Program-made: the position numbers and the translations under genes
Shown: positions 51,738-61,659 of the stretch, piece by piece
How the letters are laid out: each line of letters starts with the position of its first letter
How positions within the stretch are numbered: position 1 is the first letter of the stretch
Notes under the pieces: model-generated
Told to the model about the DNA's origin: nothing
Seen by the model: the letters and a program-made list of their open reading frames with translations, nothing else
Databases searched by the model: none
From: Synergistaceae bacterium
GTDB taxonomy: Bacteria > Synergistota > Synergistia > Synergistales > Aminobacteriaceae
DNA length: 63,863 nt
Direction: 5' to 3'
NCBI GenBank assembly: GCA_017470485.1
Contig: JAFUYQ010000011.1
Coordinates: 1 to 63,863 of the forward strand

Positions 51738-53138
51738 TTATTTCGCAGGGGATTTATCCTTTTTCCTAAAGATGTGGGGGAGCATTATCCACACCGCCGC
51801 TATAACGAGCATTATCTGAGGGATAAGAGTCTCCGCTCTGTCGTAAATGCTCAGTATCTCAATGCTGAATCCCTTCATGGCCGGAATAACTGTTCTTCCC
51901 GTAATGACATCGGCTTCGGTCAATTCGACAACGCCTTTGCCCATGAACGATATGCACATGAGGAAAAGAAGAATGCTCGTGAACATGAAGAACGCTCTCA
52001 AGGGCAGCTTGACGCTGAAGTACCTGAAGCATACCCAGACTATTACGAGAACGAGAACGCCTGCTCCGATTCCGTAGGCGATGTAAACGGGATTGCTCAT
52101 TCCGCCGGTGAATGCCGCCGAGTAGAAGAGTATCAGTTCCGCTCCTTCTCTCATGACAGCTATGAAAGCGGCGAAGATTAGAGTCCATTGTGATTTGCTG
52201 TCGATTGACTGCTGGACTTTACCGCTGATGTAATTTTCCCAAGCTATGTTGTCAGCCTTAGAAAGCATCCAGTTGCTGACGTAGAACAGAACCGCTACGG
52301 CAAGGAACATTGTCCAGCCCTCTAAAAGTTCTCTGGCTACTCCGCTCTGCTCACCCATCATGTACTCCAAGAACCAAGCGAGAATTACGCTTGCGATGAC
52401 GGCGGCGAATGAACCGAGATAAACGCCCTTGAGCATGTTTTTGTTGCCTGTCTTTATGAGGTAGGCGACAATCGCAACGATTACGAGTATTGCCTCAAGT
52501 CCTTCCCTCACTAAAAGCCCGAACGCCGTAAGGAACGTAAGCCAATCCCTGTTTACTGGTGCTTTGGGGGCTGATGGTGCTGTTGTCTCGGGCTGTGAAG
52601 GTGCGCTTGCGACAGCCTGAGTTTCAGATGATGAGGCGATTGCCGGACGGGGTACTTTTGTGTCGGCATAAATTTTTTCGCCCACGCTGTCGGGATCTGA
52701 GACTTCAGCGAATCCGTCAAGAACCATTGAGTCCTTGTAGACTTTAATTTTTAGAGCCTCAATTTGTTTGATTAACTCGTTTTTTTCTTTCTGCTGGTTT
52801 CCGAGAAGAACATGTTTGATGTCTCTGAACTGCGCCTCAATGTGATTGACCCTTGCCGCAGAGATTGCGTACATTACGGTTCTTTCAACGCCCTGAACCT
52901 CGTAATACTTGAAGTAAGCGTCATTAACGTGGTTGTAAGCGTCCTTGTATTTGTCGTTCTGAACGTCCTCGATCGCCGCGTTAAATTCCAATGCCATATC
53001 GGCGGCAACCCCTCGCCAGTCATCATAATGCTTTTTCTTTTTGGCCGCTTCCGAACCGCCCGCGCTCACTAAAACTACCGCAAGCAACATCAACATTAAC
53101 CCTGCGTAATACGCAAAGCCCTTCCTAATCTTCAGCAA
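51738..53138 (-). CDS. FTR1-family high-affinity iron permease
   Basis: The 466 residues have a leading helix, an extracytoplasmic helical domain (about 30-190) and seven C-terminal helices. The two iron-permeation motifs REGLEAILVI and MREGAELILF match the FTR1 RExxE pattern. With P19 it forms an iron importer that is ferrous/ferric-exchange driven in related bacteria. The start is TTG at 53138, 11 bases after AAAGGAG. It heads the cluster. Its upstream region shares CAGGTATAATTC with that of the DtxR gene. Confidence 0.94.
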   Translation of the reverse strand: MLKIRKGFAYYAGLMLMLLAVVLVSAGGSEAAKKKKHYDDWRGVAADMALEFNAAIEDVQNDKYKDAYNHVNDAYFKYYEVQGVERTVMYAISAARVNHIEAQFRDIKHVLLGNQQKEKNELIKQIEALKIKVYKDSMVLDGFAEVSDPDSVGEKIYADTKVPRPAIASSSETQAVASAPSQPETTAPSAPKAPVNRDWLTFLTAFGLLVREGLEAILVIVAIVAYLIKTGNKNMLKGVYLGSFAAVIASVILAWFLEYMMGEQSGVARELLEGWTMFLAVAVLFYVSNWMLSKADNIAWENYISGKVQQSIDSKSQWTLIFAAFIAVMREGAELILFYSAAFTGGMSNPVYIAYGIGAGVLVLVIVWVCFRYFSVKLPLRAFFMFTSILLFLMCISFMGKGVVELTEADVITGRTVIPAMKGFSIEILSIYDRAETLIPQIMLVIAAVWIMLPHIFRKKDKSPAK

Positions 53139-53254
53139 GTAAAGTCAAACTCCTTTTGTTATCTGGGAATTATACCTGTCAAACTTTTTTGTTGATGAGA
53201 ATTTTACCAGCGGTTAAATCAGCGGTCAAGTTTTTTGTTATTAACGGCAAACTT

Positions 53255-54199
53255 TCAGAGTATTACGGGTGAAGGAAGCTGAGTGCGCCCCTCAAGTTCA
53301 AGCATTGCGGAAACCCTTAACGTCAGCATGTCCTGCCTTAGTTCAAATGACGGCATGTATCGTCTGATTAACGGGAGGCCGTTACGATTTTTCTGAGTTA
53401 TTCCTGAGAGGGCAAACATTTTAGCGAGGCGGTGATTGCGGATTGTTCCCCGTATAGTTCCGGGATTGTCAATCAAAACTTTCGGCGGCGATGACGTGAT
53501 GTGAATGTTAATACTCCTTCCGGCGTTGTAATCCGAATGAAGCAGAGCGTTGATGAATACTTCCCTGAAAGCCTCTGAACATTTTTCCGAGAGCGGCGAG
53601 CTTAATCTCGGCAGAAGTTCCGAATAAGCGTCCCAGATATTTGACGCTCCCGTCTCAATGTGGATATTCCCGAAATCAAGAACCGCCCTCACCCTCATCG
53701 CCTCGCCGAGCATTAACGCTCCTGCAAACGTTAAATACTTCCCTGAGTAAATCCCCGTCCGCCTCATGAACTCCGTTATCGTTAATCCCTTCATGCCCTC
53801 ATTAAGTGCCGTAACGCTCTCCCAAAATCCCCTGAGCGGTTCTTCATTAAGCCTCCCGTTGAACGGACGGTCATCACGCGATGACTCATGCGAATCTCCG
53901 GCCATTATGCTTTTAGCCCGCCGCCCCGAAATCACGTTCACCCCTTCAATACGGCGGTATACCCTCCCTTTGAGGACAAAAGGCTTCCTGTTCCATGCCA
54001 GCGGCGGAACGTATATAACCCCTTCGGACTCCTTGACATATGGTATTCCCTCAGGGACAAATTCCGAAGGGTCAGAGTATTCACAGACAGCCCTGCCGCC
54101 CGATGAGTTCGCGAACGCGCAGACAGTCTCAGGGATTCGATAAAGCTCGTCCCTTCCGAATACTTCTGTGTCGTAATCAGGTGAATATTCCGCGCTCAT
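53255..54199 (-). CDS. AlbA_2 / HATPase_c_4-type putative regulator
   Basis: The 314 residues fit the group often annotated as RecG-like or putative DNA-binding transcriptional regulators. The N-terminus (RDELYRIPETVCAFANSSGG) resembles an AlbA_2 domain but lacks much of it. The C-terminus (CSEAFREVFINALLHSDYNA, then VLIDNPGTIRGTIRNHRLAK) is the ATP-binding HATPase_c_4 segment with the usual NALLHxDY. Target unknown. It stands alone, divergent from polA. Confidence 0.75.
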   Translation of the reverse strand: MSAEYSPDYDTEVFGRDELYRIPETVCAFANSSGGRAVCEYSDPSEFVPEGIPYVKESEGVIYVPPLAWNRKPFVLKGRVYRRIEGVNVISGRRAKSIMAGDSHESSRDDRPFNGRLNEEPLRGFWESVTALNEGMKGLTITEFMRRTGIYSGKYLTFAGALMLGEAMRVRAVLDFGNIHIETGASNIWDAYSELLPRLSSPLSEKCSEAFREVFINALLHSDYNAGRSINIHITSSPPKVLIDNPGTIRGTIRNHRLAKMFALSGITQKNRNGLPLIRRYMPSFELRQDMLTLRVSAMLELEGRTQLPSPVIL

Positions 54200-54272
54200 T
54201 CAACAAATACTCCGATACTAAAATTTCCGACATATTATAATTCCCTCATTATGTTTGAATGAGGTGATTCAC

Positions 54273-56636
54273 ATAAAAATTTTTCTGATTGTTGACGGCC
54301 ACAGTTTAGCCCACAGAGCTTACCACGCGCTTCACACAACACTCACCGCTCCTGACGGAACTCCTACAGGAATGATTATGGCCTTCATGAATATGCTTTA
54401 CAAAGTTCAGGACGAATTACTGCCTGACTGCACCGTTATAGTTTTCGACCCTAAGGGTAAAACTTTCCGCAGCGAACTTCTCAATGACTACAAAGCCAAC
54501 AGGCCACCCCTCGCCGATGCCCTCAGAATACAGCTGCCTATACTTCAGGATTTATTGAGGTTCAGCGGATTCAGAGTCGTTGTCAAAGAGGGCGTTGAAG
54601 CTGATGATGCCGCCGCCTCAATAGCAAAACTCGCAAGACGCGAAGGCAATGAAGCCGTTATTCTCTCATCGGATAAAGACCTCCTCCAGATTTTAGGGGA
54701 CGGAATAAGAATGATGAGGCCGATAAAAAACGGTATATCCGGCGCGGAAACTTACGACTGCGAATCGTTCCTCAAAGAATACGGCTTCCCTCCCGAATCT
54801 ATGGCCGACTACCTCGCTATAACAGGCGATAAGGCCGACAACATTCAGGGCATTAACGGTATAGGCGAGGTCGGAGCTAAGAAAATTCTGGCAAGATACC
54901 CGAAACTTGAGGACATATATTCGTCATTAGGCGATTTCGCGAAATCAATACGTTCAAAATTCGAGGCTGCCGGACGCGATGAAGTAATCTGGCGGAGGGA
55001 CAATATCATAATTCTTCGTGAAAATCTCTTTGATGATGATGAAAACTTCCTTGCCGACTGCCTCAGCATTAAGCCCGATTTCGACTCGGCTGAAGAATTG
55101 GCGTTAAGGCTCGGATTGTCCCGTGTCCTAAAACGCATAGGCAGCACTAAAACACCATTGCCGCGCGAATTTTACAGCAATGAAAATTTCAGAATGCCTC
55201 AGGCCGAATTAATCATCACTGATTACAAGAACGAATTACGGAAGCACCCTGAACTTTTCAGGGAGGCCGTGAGTGTCTGGGACTTGAAGACTGCTTATTA
55301 CCTTCTTCACCCCGACCAGACAGGTTCAAGATTCCCTGAAATCGTAAATACCTTGAGTGCTTCAGACGAACCCGACAAAACTTTGAATGACCTTGCCGGA
55401 AGCATTGAGGCCGAAATCCTGAACCATGAGGGACTTCACGACATCATGACTGGAATTGACCTCCCGATTATTCCCGTACTCAACAAAATGGAAAATCACG
55501 GAGTCAGAATCAATCCCGAAATCTTCGGGAACGTTCAATCTGAACTTGAAGAACGAATCGATGAGCTTGAACGGAAATTAATTGACCTCACCGGCGTTCG
55601 CATAAATCTTAATTCATCGGCTCAAGTTTCATGGCTCCTGTTCGAGAAGTTAGGCTTCACGCCCACCAGCAAAACTAAATGGAAAAATTCTTTCTCAACA
55701 GACGCTTCTGTCCTTGAAAAACTCGCAGCAGAACCCAACGGCGAAATACCCTCGTTAATCCTCGAATACAGAGAACTCTCGAAAATGCTCTCAGGCTTCG
55801 TGATACCCCTTCAGCGTTCTGCGGACAATGACGGAATCATAAGGACTACTTTTGAACCGGCCTTCACCGGCACAGGGCGGTTGAGTTCAAGAGATCCAAA
55901 CTTGCAGAATATCCCGGCGTTCGGCGAATGGGCAATGAAAATTAAATCCGGCCTCGTCCCCGTAAATCCTCAAAATGTCTTCGTCTCGGCAGATTATTCA
56001 CAGGTTGAACTAAGAGTGCTTGCACACATGTCGGGCGAAGAAAAATTAATCGAGGCTTTCACAAAAAACAGGGATATTCACAGCGAGACAGCCTCATGGG
56101 TATTCGGTGCAATGCCTGAACTTGTTACCCCCGAAATGAGAAGAGCCGCTAAAGTGATTAACTTCGGGCTTCTTTACGGCATGAGTTCGTTCGGCCTAGC
56201 CGGAAGATTAGGAGTTGGCCGTCAGGAGGCTAAGGACATTATGACCCGTTACTTTGACGCACTGCCGGGCATTCAGGAATTTCTTGACGGCCTCGTCGAG
56301 GGCGCAAAGGAAAAAGGTTATGCCCGTACACTCTGGGGAAGAATAAGGCCGGTGAAGGAAATACCTGCGAGATTTGCAGCACTTGACCGCGCACTCATTA
56401 ACACCCCGATTCAGGGTACTGCTGCCGATATTGCAAGAAAATCTGTGATTGATTTCGACGCTGTCGGTGCAGGCGAATTGTTCCTTCAGGTTCATGACTC
56501 GCTGGTCTGCGAATGCTCCCCAGAGTCGGCTGATGATGTCTCGGAAAAATTACGCGCCTCTATGAAAAAATCAGGAGGCGAGATAAAAATCCTGAAGGCT
56601 GAGACTAAAACAGGTCATTCACTAGCTGATGTGTAA
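54273..56636 (+). CDS. polA: DNA polymerase I
   Basis: The enzyme fills gaps and removes RNA primers. The N-terminal 5'-3' exonuclease (FLIVDGHSLAHRAYHAL, SDKDLLQI, AITGDKADNIQGINGIGEVG) and the C-terminal polymerase (VSADYSQVELRVLAHMSGEE, KVINFGLLYGMSSFGLAG, LQVHDSLVCE) are intact. The whole is about 788 residues; the middle 3'-5' proofreading domain is shortened and lacks its DxE motif. Start: no ATG fits. GAGGTG (54261-54266) points to ATA at 54273, the position where homologues have Met (xKIFLIVDGHS). GTG 54264 or TTG 54255 are alternatives. Confidence 0.93.
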   Translation: MKIFLIVDGHSLAHRAYHALHTTLTAPDGTPTGMIMAFMNMLYKVQDELLPDCTVIVFDPKGKTFRSELLNDYKANRPPLADALRIQLPILQDLLRFSGFRVVVKEGVEADDAAASIAKLARREGNEAVILSSDKDLLQILGDGIRMMRPIKNGISGAETYDCESFLKEYGFPPESMADYLAITGDKADNIQGINGIGEVGAKKILARYPKLEDIYSSLGDFAKSIRSKFEAAGRDEVIWRRDNIIILRENLFDDDENFLADCLSIKPDFDSAEELALRLGLSRVLKRIGSTKTPLPREFYSNENFRMPQAELIITDYKNELRKHPELFREAVSVWDLKTAYYLLHPDQTGSRFPEIVNTLSASDEPDKTLNDLAGSIEAEILNHEGLHDIMTGIDLPIIPVLNKMENHGVRINPEIFGNVQSELEERIDELERKLIDLTGVRINLNSSAQVSWLLFEKLGFTPTSKTKWKNSFSTDASVLEKLAAEPNGEIPSLILEYRELSKMLSGFVIPLQRSADNDGIIRTTFEPAFTGTGRLSSRDPNLQNIPAFGEWAMKIKSGLVPVNPQNVFVSADYSQVELRVLAHMSGEEKLIEAFTKNRDIHSETASWVFGAMPELVTPEMRRAAKVINFGLLYGMSSFGLAGRLGVGRQEAKDIMTRYFDALPGIQEFLDGLVEGAKEKGYARTLWGRIRPVKEIPARFAALDRALINTPIQGTAADIARKSVIDFDAVGAGELFLQVHDSLVCECSPESADDVSEKLRASMKKSGGEIKILKAETKTGHSLADV

Positions 56637-56724
56637 AATTGCTTAGTATGTGTTAAAATTTCAAATCATGAAAATTACGTAGTGCAAGAAAAAAATTTTT
56701 ATAGAGAGAAGGTTTTATTAAATC

Positions 56725-58254
56725 ATGATGAAATTCCTGCGTACTCAAATGAAATGGATTATGGCCGTCATAGTAGTGGCGTTCCTCCTGTCAACGTTCC
56801 TTATGTACGAGACAAGAGGCACAAGAAGAAGTCCGTCCCGCAATCCTGACGGTACTATGACCGATTACGAGGTCGCACAGATTAACGGGCGTTCATTAAT
56901 GCGTTCGGAGCTTGAGCAGAGATTAAGAAATTATCTCAGCACTTACAGCACAAGAAGCATGACTTCGATTGACATGCCGGCGATTTACAGATCGGTTCTG
57001 AATCAGGCAATACTTGAGTCCCAGACTGCCAAAGAAGTCGAGGAGAAAGGCATAAGGGTCAGTGATGCCGAAGCAGATCAGGCCATGAAGAATTACGCTG
57101 ATACTTACTTCCCGACACGCGAGGCGTTCTATCAGGTACTCGCGAACTCAGGGCTTAAGCCTGAAGATTACAAGAGGAGTCTTGCCCGTCAGATCGCCGC
57201 AGAGAGACTCATGCGCGAAGCAATCGGCAATGTAACCGTAAGCGAGGACAAAGCCGTTGAGTTCTACGACACGATGAAGGGAATACTCTACTCAAGGCCT
57301 GAAGGGTTCAATATTCACATGGCCGACTTCAACACAATCGCTGAGGCCGAAGAGTTCAGAGCTAAAATCTCAGGCGGTGAAAGCTGGGATATCTTAGCGT
57401 CCGGCGATATTAAGGGCGTTATCAACATCACTAAATCGCCCGTAATGCTACCGACAAGCGCATTGACAACAGGAACACTCAGCACTCTCGACTCTCTTGA
57501 TGTCGGGACAGTGAGCCCTGTATTCGAGGTTGCAAGCGGTGATTACGCTGTAGCAATGAAGACATCTCATGTTGACGCAGGCACAGTGCCTTATGATGAC
57601 GTGAGCGAGGACATCAGGATACTTCTTACTCAGCAGGAGGAACGTTCAAGACTGGCAGCTTACGAGGAGTCATTAATGAAAAAAGCAGCAGTTGTGATTA
57701 ACGATGAGGAATTATTCGCAAGCCCTGCCGCTGATGAAGACGAAAATTCAGGCGATATTCTCCCGATTATGAACCTTGAGGAGAACACCAGCAATGAGCC
57801 TGAACCCGAAGATACTCCGGAAGTTGTCGAGGAAGTCAGCAATGACGAACCTGAGGATACTCAAGAGGTTGTCGAGGCCGTAAGCGAAGATAAGCCCGAA
57901 GAAGTTCCGGCAGTTTCAGATTCAATGATAAGAGATGAACCCGAAGAAGCCGAGAGCAGTGATACTCCCTTAGAAGCACCGATAGTTACAGCGGCAGAAG
58001 AGGACTCGACTGATGAGACACCGGCAGAAGTTTCAAGCAGTGATGAGGCTGAGGAAACCCCTAAGACTGACGAGCAGACCGAAATTGAGTCCGCAAAATC
58101 TGAGGACGTTAAAGCCGCTGAAGTGCCAGAGTCAGACGATACTCCTTCCGAACCTGAAGAAGTAATCGCGAAATCAGAGGACATTCCGCTTCAGGCTGAA
58201 ATAACTGAAAGCAAAGACGAAGCAAAACCCGAAACAGTTTCATCGGACAAGTAA
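56725..58254 (+). CDS. Membrane-anchored SurA/PpiD-like folding factor with acidic tail
   Basis: The 509 residues have one N-terminal membrane helix (MKWIMAVIVVAFLLSTFLMY), a SurA_N-like chaperone domain (about 50-170, with INGRSLMRSELEQRLRNYL and SVLNQAILESQTAKEVEEKG), and a degenerate PPIase-like region (about 190-320). A tail of about 165 residues then consists almost only of E, D, P, V, S, T and A, with loose repeats such as EPEDTPEVVEEVSNDE. The periplasm is the expected site. The tail is low-complexity and probably disordered. It lies 19 bases before carB. Confidence 0.8.
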   Translation: MMKFLRTQMKWIMAVIVVAFLLSTFLMYETRGTRRSPSRNPDGTMTDYEVAQINGRSLMRSELEQRLRNYLSTYSTRSMTSIDMPAIYRSVLNQAILESQTAKEVEEKGIRVSDAEADQAMKNYADTYFPTREAFYQVLANSGLKPEDYKRSLARQIAAERLMREAIGNVTVSEDKAVEFYDTMKGILYSRPEGFNIHMADFNTIAEAEEFRAKISGGESWDILASGDIKGVINITKSPVMLPTSALTTGTLSTLDSLDVGTVSPVFEVASGDYAVAMKTSHVDAGTVPYDDVSEDIRILLTQQEERSRLAAYEESLMKKAAVVINDEELFASPAADEDENSGDILPIMNLEENTSNEPEPEDTPEVVEEVSNDEPEDTQEVVEAVSEDKPEEVPAVSDSMIRDEPEEAESSDTPLEAPIVTAAEEDSTDETPAEVSSSDEAEETPKTDEQTEIESAKSEDVKAAEVPESDDTPSEPEEVIAKSEDIPLQAEITESKDEAKPETVSSDK

Positions 58255-58273
58255 CACAGGAAGTGATTTATAT

Positions 58274-61200
58274 ATGGCATCACCGCTACACCAAAAACGC
58301 AATGATATACACAAAATATTAATCATCGGTTCGGGGCCTATCGTAATCGGTCAGGCCTGCGAGTTCGATTACTCAGGGACTCAGGCGTGCAAAGCCTTGC
58401 GCTCGTTAGGGTATGAAGTAGTCCTCGTGAACTCCAATCCGGCTACCATCATGACCGATCCTGAAATGGCTGACATAACCTACATCGAGCCGTTAAACCC
58501 CGAAAGACTCGAAGCCATTATCGCCCGTGAAAAACCTGATGCCCTCCTCCCCAACTTAGGGGGGCAGTCAGGATTAAATCTCTGCGCCGAACTCCACAAA
58601 TCAGGCATTCTCAAAAAATACAATGTCGAAGTAATAGGCGTTCAGGCTGACGCAATCGAACGCGGTGAAGACCGTGTAGAGTTCAAGAAGACAATGCAGG
58701 CTCTCGGAATTGACATGGCAAAGTCTCAGGTAGCTTACTCGGTTGAGGAGGCATTAACAATCGCTGAGGAACTCGGCTATCCTGTTGTGCTTCGTCCGGC
58801 TTACACTATGGGAGGCGCAGGGGGCGGACTCGTTTACAACCGCGAGGAATTAAGAACTGTCTGCGAACGCGGTTTACAGGCGAGTATCGTTCATCAGGTT
58901 CTCGTTGAAGAGTCTGTGCTGGGCTGGGAGGAACTAGAACTTGAGGTCGTCCGTGATAAGGACAACAAGATGATAACTGTCTGCTTCATCGAGAATGTTG
59001 ATCCTATGGGAGTTCATACGGGCGACTCGTTCTGCGTTGCGCCTATGCTGACAATCTCAAAAGAGCTTCAGGCTAAACTTCAGGACATGGCCTACAGAAT
59101 TGTTGAGCATATCGGAGTTATCGGAGGCACTAACGTTCAGTTCGCACACGATCCGAAAACAGGACGGGTAATCGTCATTGAGATTAACCCCCGAACATCA
59201 AGGTCATCAGCTCTTGCCTCAAAGGCTACGGGCTTCCCTATAGCTCTTGTGTCGGCGAAACTGGCAGCCGGTCTTTCGCTCGGCGATATAGCCTGCGGAA
59301 AATACGGAACACTCGACATGTACAAGCCTGACGGTGATTATGTTGTAGTGAAATTTGCGCGGTGGGCGTTCGAGAAGTTCAAAGGTGTTCAGGACAAATT
59401 AGGGACTCAGATGAGGGCTGTCGGTGAAGTCATGAGTATCGGAAAGAATTTCAGAGAGGCTTTTCAGAAGGCTGTACGTTCGCTCGAAAAGGACAGGTAC
59501 GGACTAGGTTTCGTTAAAAATTTCCATGACCTCTCAAAATCCGAACTCCTAAAAATGCTTGAATACCCCACGAGTGAAAGATATTTTGTGATTTACGAGG
59601 CATTCCGAAAAGGTGCAACGGTCGATGAAATTCATGCACTGACTCACGTTAAGGCTTACTTCCTTGAGGAAATGAAAGCACTTGTCGAGGAAGAGGAACA
59701 TATACTGACGTTCAAGGGCTTCAAACTTCCTGATGATGTTCTTGCTACGGCAAAGAAGGACGGATTTTCGGACAGGTATTTGGCCGGACTGCTTGGAGTT
59801 TCGGAACAGTCAATCCGCGAACATAGAGAGTCTCTGGGAATCGTTGAGCATTGGGAGGGCGTTCACGTAAGCGGTACGGAGAACGGAGCTTATTACTACT
59901 CAAGCTACAGCCCGATGAATGGCAGTAACAAAGTCTCCTCAAACAGAAAAGTAATGATACTCGGCGGAGGCCCTAACAGAATCGGTCAGGGCATTGAGTT
60001 CGATTACTGCTGTGTACACGCTGCCCAGTCGCTGAAAAAACTCGGCTTCGAGACAATCATAGTCAACTGCAACCCTGAGACAGTCTCAACGGATTACGAC
60101 ACTTCCGACAAACTTTACTTTGAACCTTTGACGCTTGAGGACGTACTGAGCATTTACCGCGAGGAAAAGCCCGTCGGGGTTATCGCGCAGTTCGGGGGGC
60201 AGACACCTCTGAATCTTGCCTCAGAGCTTGAGCGGAACGGCGTTAAAATTCTCGGAACATCTCCCGAAATTATTGACCTCGCTGAGGACAGAGGCCGATT
60301 CAAATCCGTAATGGACTCCCTCAATATTCCAATGCCAGAATCAGGAATGGCCGCTACCCTCGAGGAAGCTCATGAGGTCGCCTCACGCATTGGCTATCCC
60401 GTAATGGTGAGGCCGTCTTACGTTCTGGGCGGACGCGGAATGGAGATCGTCTACGATGAGGAGAGCCTAGAAAGTTACGTTAAGGCCGCCGTCGGTGTAA
60501 CTCCTGACCGCCCGATACTGATTGACCGCTTCTTGAACCACGCGCTTGAGTGCGAGGCTGACGCTATATGCGACGGCACTCATGCTTACGTTCCGGCAGT
60601 TATGGAACACATTGAGCTTGCCGGGATTCATTCGGGCGACTCGGCGTGTATTCTTCCGTCAAGACACATAATGCCTGACGCGCTCGCAACGATTAAGGAT
60701 TACACGCGGAAAATCGCTGAGGCCATGCACGTTGTAGGGCTGATGAACATTCAGTACGCAATCGAGGCAGGAAAAGTCTTCGTTCTTGAGGCAAACCCAA
60801 GAGCTTCAAGGACAGTACCTTTAGTCTCAAAGGTCTGCGGAATAAGAATGGTTCCTCTTGCTGTCGAGGCAATAACGCGCGAACTAACTGGAAAACCCTT
60901 TCCACTTGAGACGCTCGGCGATAGGGTGATACCCTACTACGGAGTCAAAGAGGCAGTATTCCCGTTCAACATGTTCCAAGAGGTTGACCCTGTTTTAGGG
61001 CCTGAGATGAGGTCAACGGGCGAGGTCTTGGGATTAGCGGTAGAGGCTGGCGAGGCATTCTTCAAGGCTGAGGAGGCCGCTAACGCTAAACTTCCGTTAT
61101 CCGGCACTGTCCTTATAGCGGTCAGCGACTCAGACAAAAAGAATATCGCAGAGGTAGCAGAAAAATATATTGAGGCAGGTTTCGGGATTCTTGCGACAGA

Positions 61201-61504
61201 AGGAACGTATGACGCTCTCACCAATGCAGGCATAAAATGCTCGAAGGTAGGCTCAAGACGGCCAGATGTCCTCGACTATGTGATTAACGGCCATGTACAG
61301 TTAATCATAAACACTCCGCGCGAAAAGGCATTCACGAAGATGGGAAGCGCGTTACGTCGCGGAGCAGTCAAGGCAGGTATCCCATACATAACGACTCTTG
61401 ACGGGGCAAGGGCAGCCGTTGAAGGAATTTTGACGGTCAAGAAAAATGGAAACAGCTCCGAATCCCTCAGGAGCATAAAAGAATGGCACAGTATGATTCA
61501 TTAG
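58274..61504 (+). CDS. carB: Carbamoyl-phosphate synthase large subunit
   Basis: CarB makes carbamoyl phosphate for pyrimidines and arginine, using ammonia from CarA. The 1076 residues hold two ATP-grasp halves, with GSGPIVIGQACEFDYSGTQA and GGGPNRIGQGIEFDYCCVHA as paired starts, YPVVLRPAYTMGGAGGGLVY and YPVMVRPSYVLGGRGMEIVY as paired ATP sites, and an MGS-like allosteric domain at the end (about 935-1070). carA is not in the window. A terminator follows. Confidence 0.97.
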   Translation: MASPLHQKRNDIHKILIIGSGPIVIGQACEFDYSGTQACKALRSLGYEVVLVNSNPATIMTDPEMADITYIEPLNPERLEAIIAREKPDALLPNLGGQSGLNLCAELHKSGILKKYNVEVIGVQADAIERGEDRVEFKKTMQALGIDMAKSQVAYSVEEALTIAEELGYPVVLRPAYTMGGAGGGLVYNREELRTVCERGLQASIVHQVLVEESVLGWEELELEVVRDKDNKMITVCFIENVDPMGVHTGDSFCVAPMLTISKELQAKLQDMAYRIVEHIGVIGGTNVQFAHDPKTGRVIVIEINPRTSRSSALASKATGFPIALVSAKLAAGLSLGDIACGKYGTLDMYKPDGDYVVVKFARWAFEKFKGVQDKLGTQMRAVGEVMSIGKNFREAFQKAVRSLEKDRYGLGFVKNFHDLSKSELLKMLEYPTSERYFVIYEAFRKGATVDEIHALTHVKAYFLEEMKALVEEEEHILTFKGFKLPDDVLATAKKDGFSDRYLAGLLGVSEQSIREHRESLGIVEHWEGVHVSGTENGAYYYSSYSPMNGSNKVSSNRKVMILGGGPNRIGQGIEFDYCCVHAAQSLKKLGFETIIVNCNPETVSTDYDTSDKLYFEPLTLEDVLSIYREEKPVGVIAQFGGQTPLNLASELERNGVKILGTSPEIIDLAEDRGRFKSVMDSLNIPMPESGMAATLEEAHEVASRIGYPVMVRPSYVLGGRGMEIVYDEESLESYVKAAVGVTPDRPILIDRFLNHALECEADAICDGTHAYVPAVMEHIELAGIHSGDSACILPSRHIMPDALATIKDYTRKIAEAMHVVGLMNIQYAIEAGKVFVLEANPRASRTVPLVSKVCGIRMVPLAVEAITRELTGKPFPLETLGDRVIPYYGVKEAVFPFNMFQEVDPVLGPEMRSTGEVLGLAVEAGEAFFKAEEAANAKLPLSGTVLIAVSDSDKKNIAEVAEKYIEAGFGILATEGTYDALTNAGIKCSKVGSRRPDVLDYVINGHVQLIINTPREKAFTKMGSALRRGAVKAGIPYITTLDGARAAVEGILTVKKNGNSSESLRSIKEWHSMIH

Positions 61505-61517
61505 GTCTGATTGATTT

Positions 61518-61554
61518 TTGCACCTCCTGTTAAAACGCAGGGGGTGTATTTTAT
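61518..61554 (+). terminator. Terminator after carB
   Basis: CACCTCCTG at 61521-61529 pairs with CAGGGGGTG at 61538-61546 (one G-T pair), followed by TATTTTATT. Confidence 0.75.
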
Positions 61555-61659
61555 TGAAGGCCATCATACGGCGGAATGCTTTACTTTTTCATTCTCAAAT
61601 GTTAAACTCACGCAGTTAATGACAAATATTAAGATTTCAGGGAGTGTATAAACTTTCAA

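Noticed and set aside
51714..52181. Plus-strand frame opposite FTR1
   Set aside because: FTR1 motifs REGLE and REGAE are clear on the minus strand; the plus frame is a shadow.
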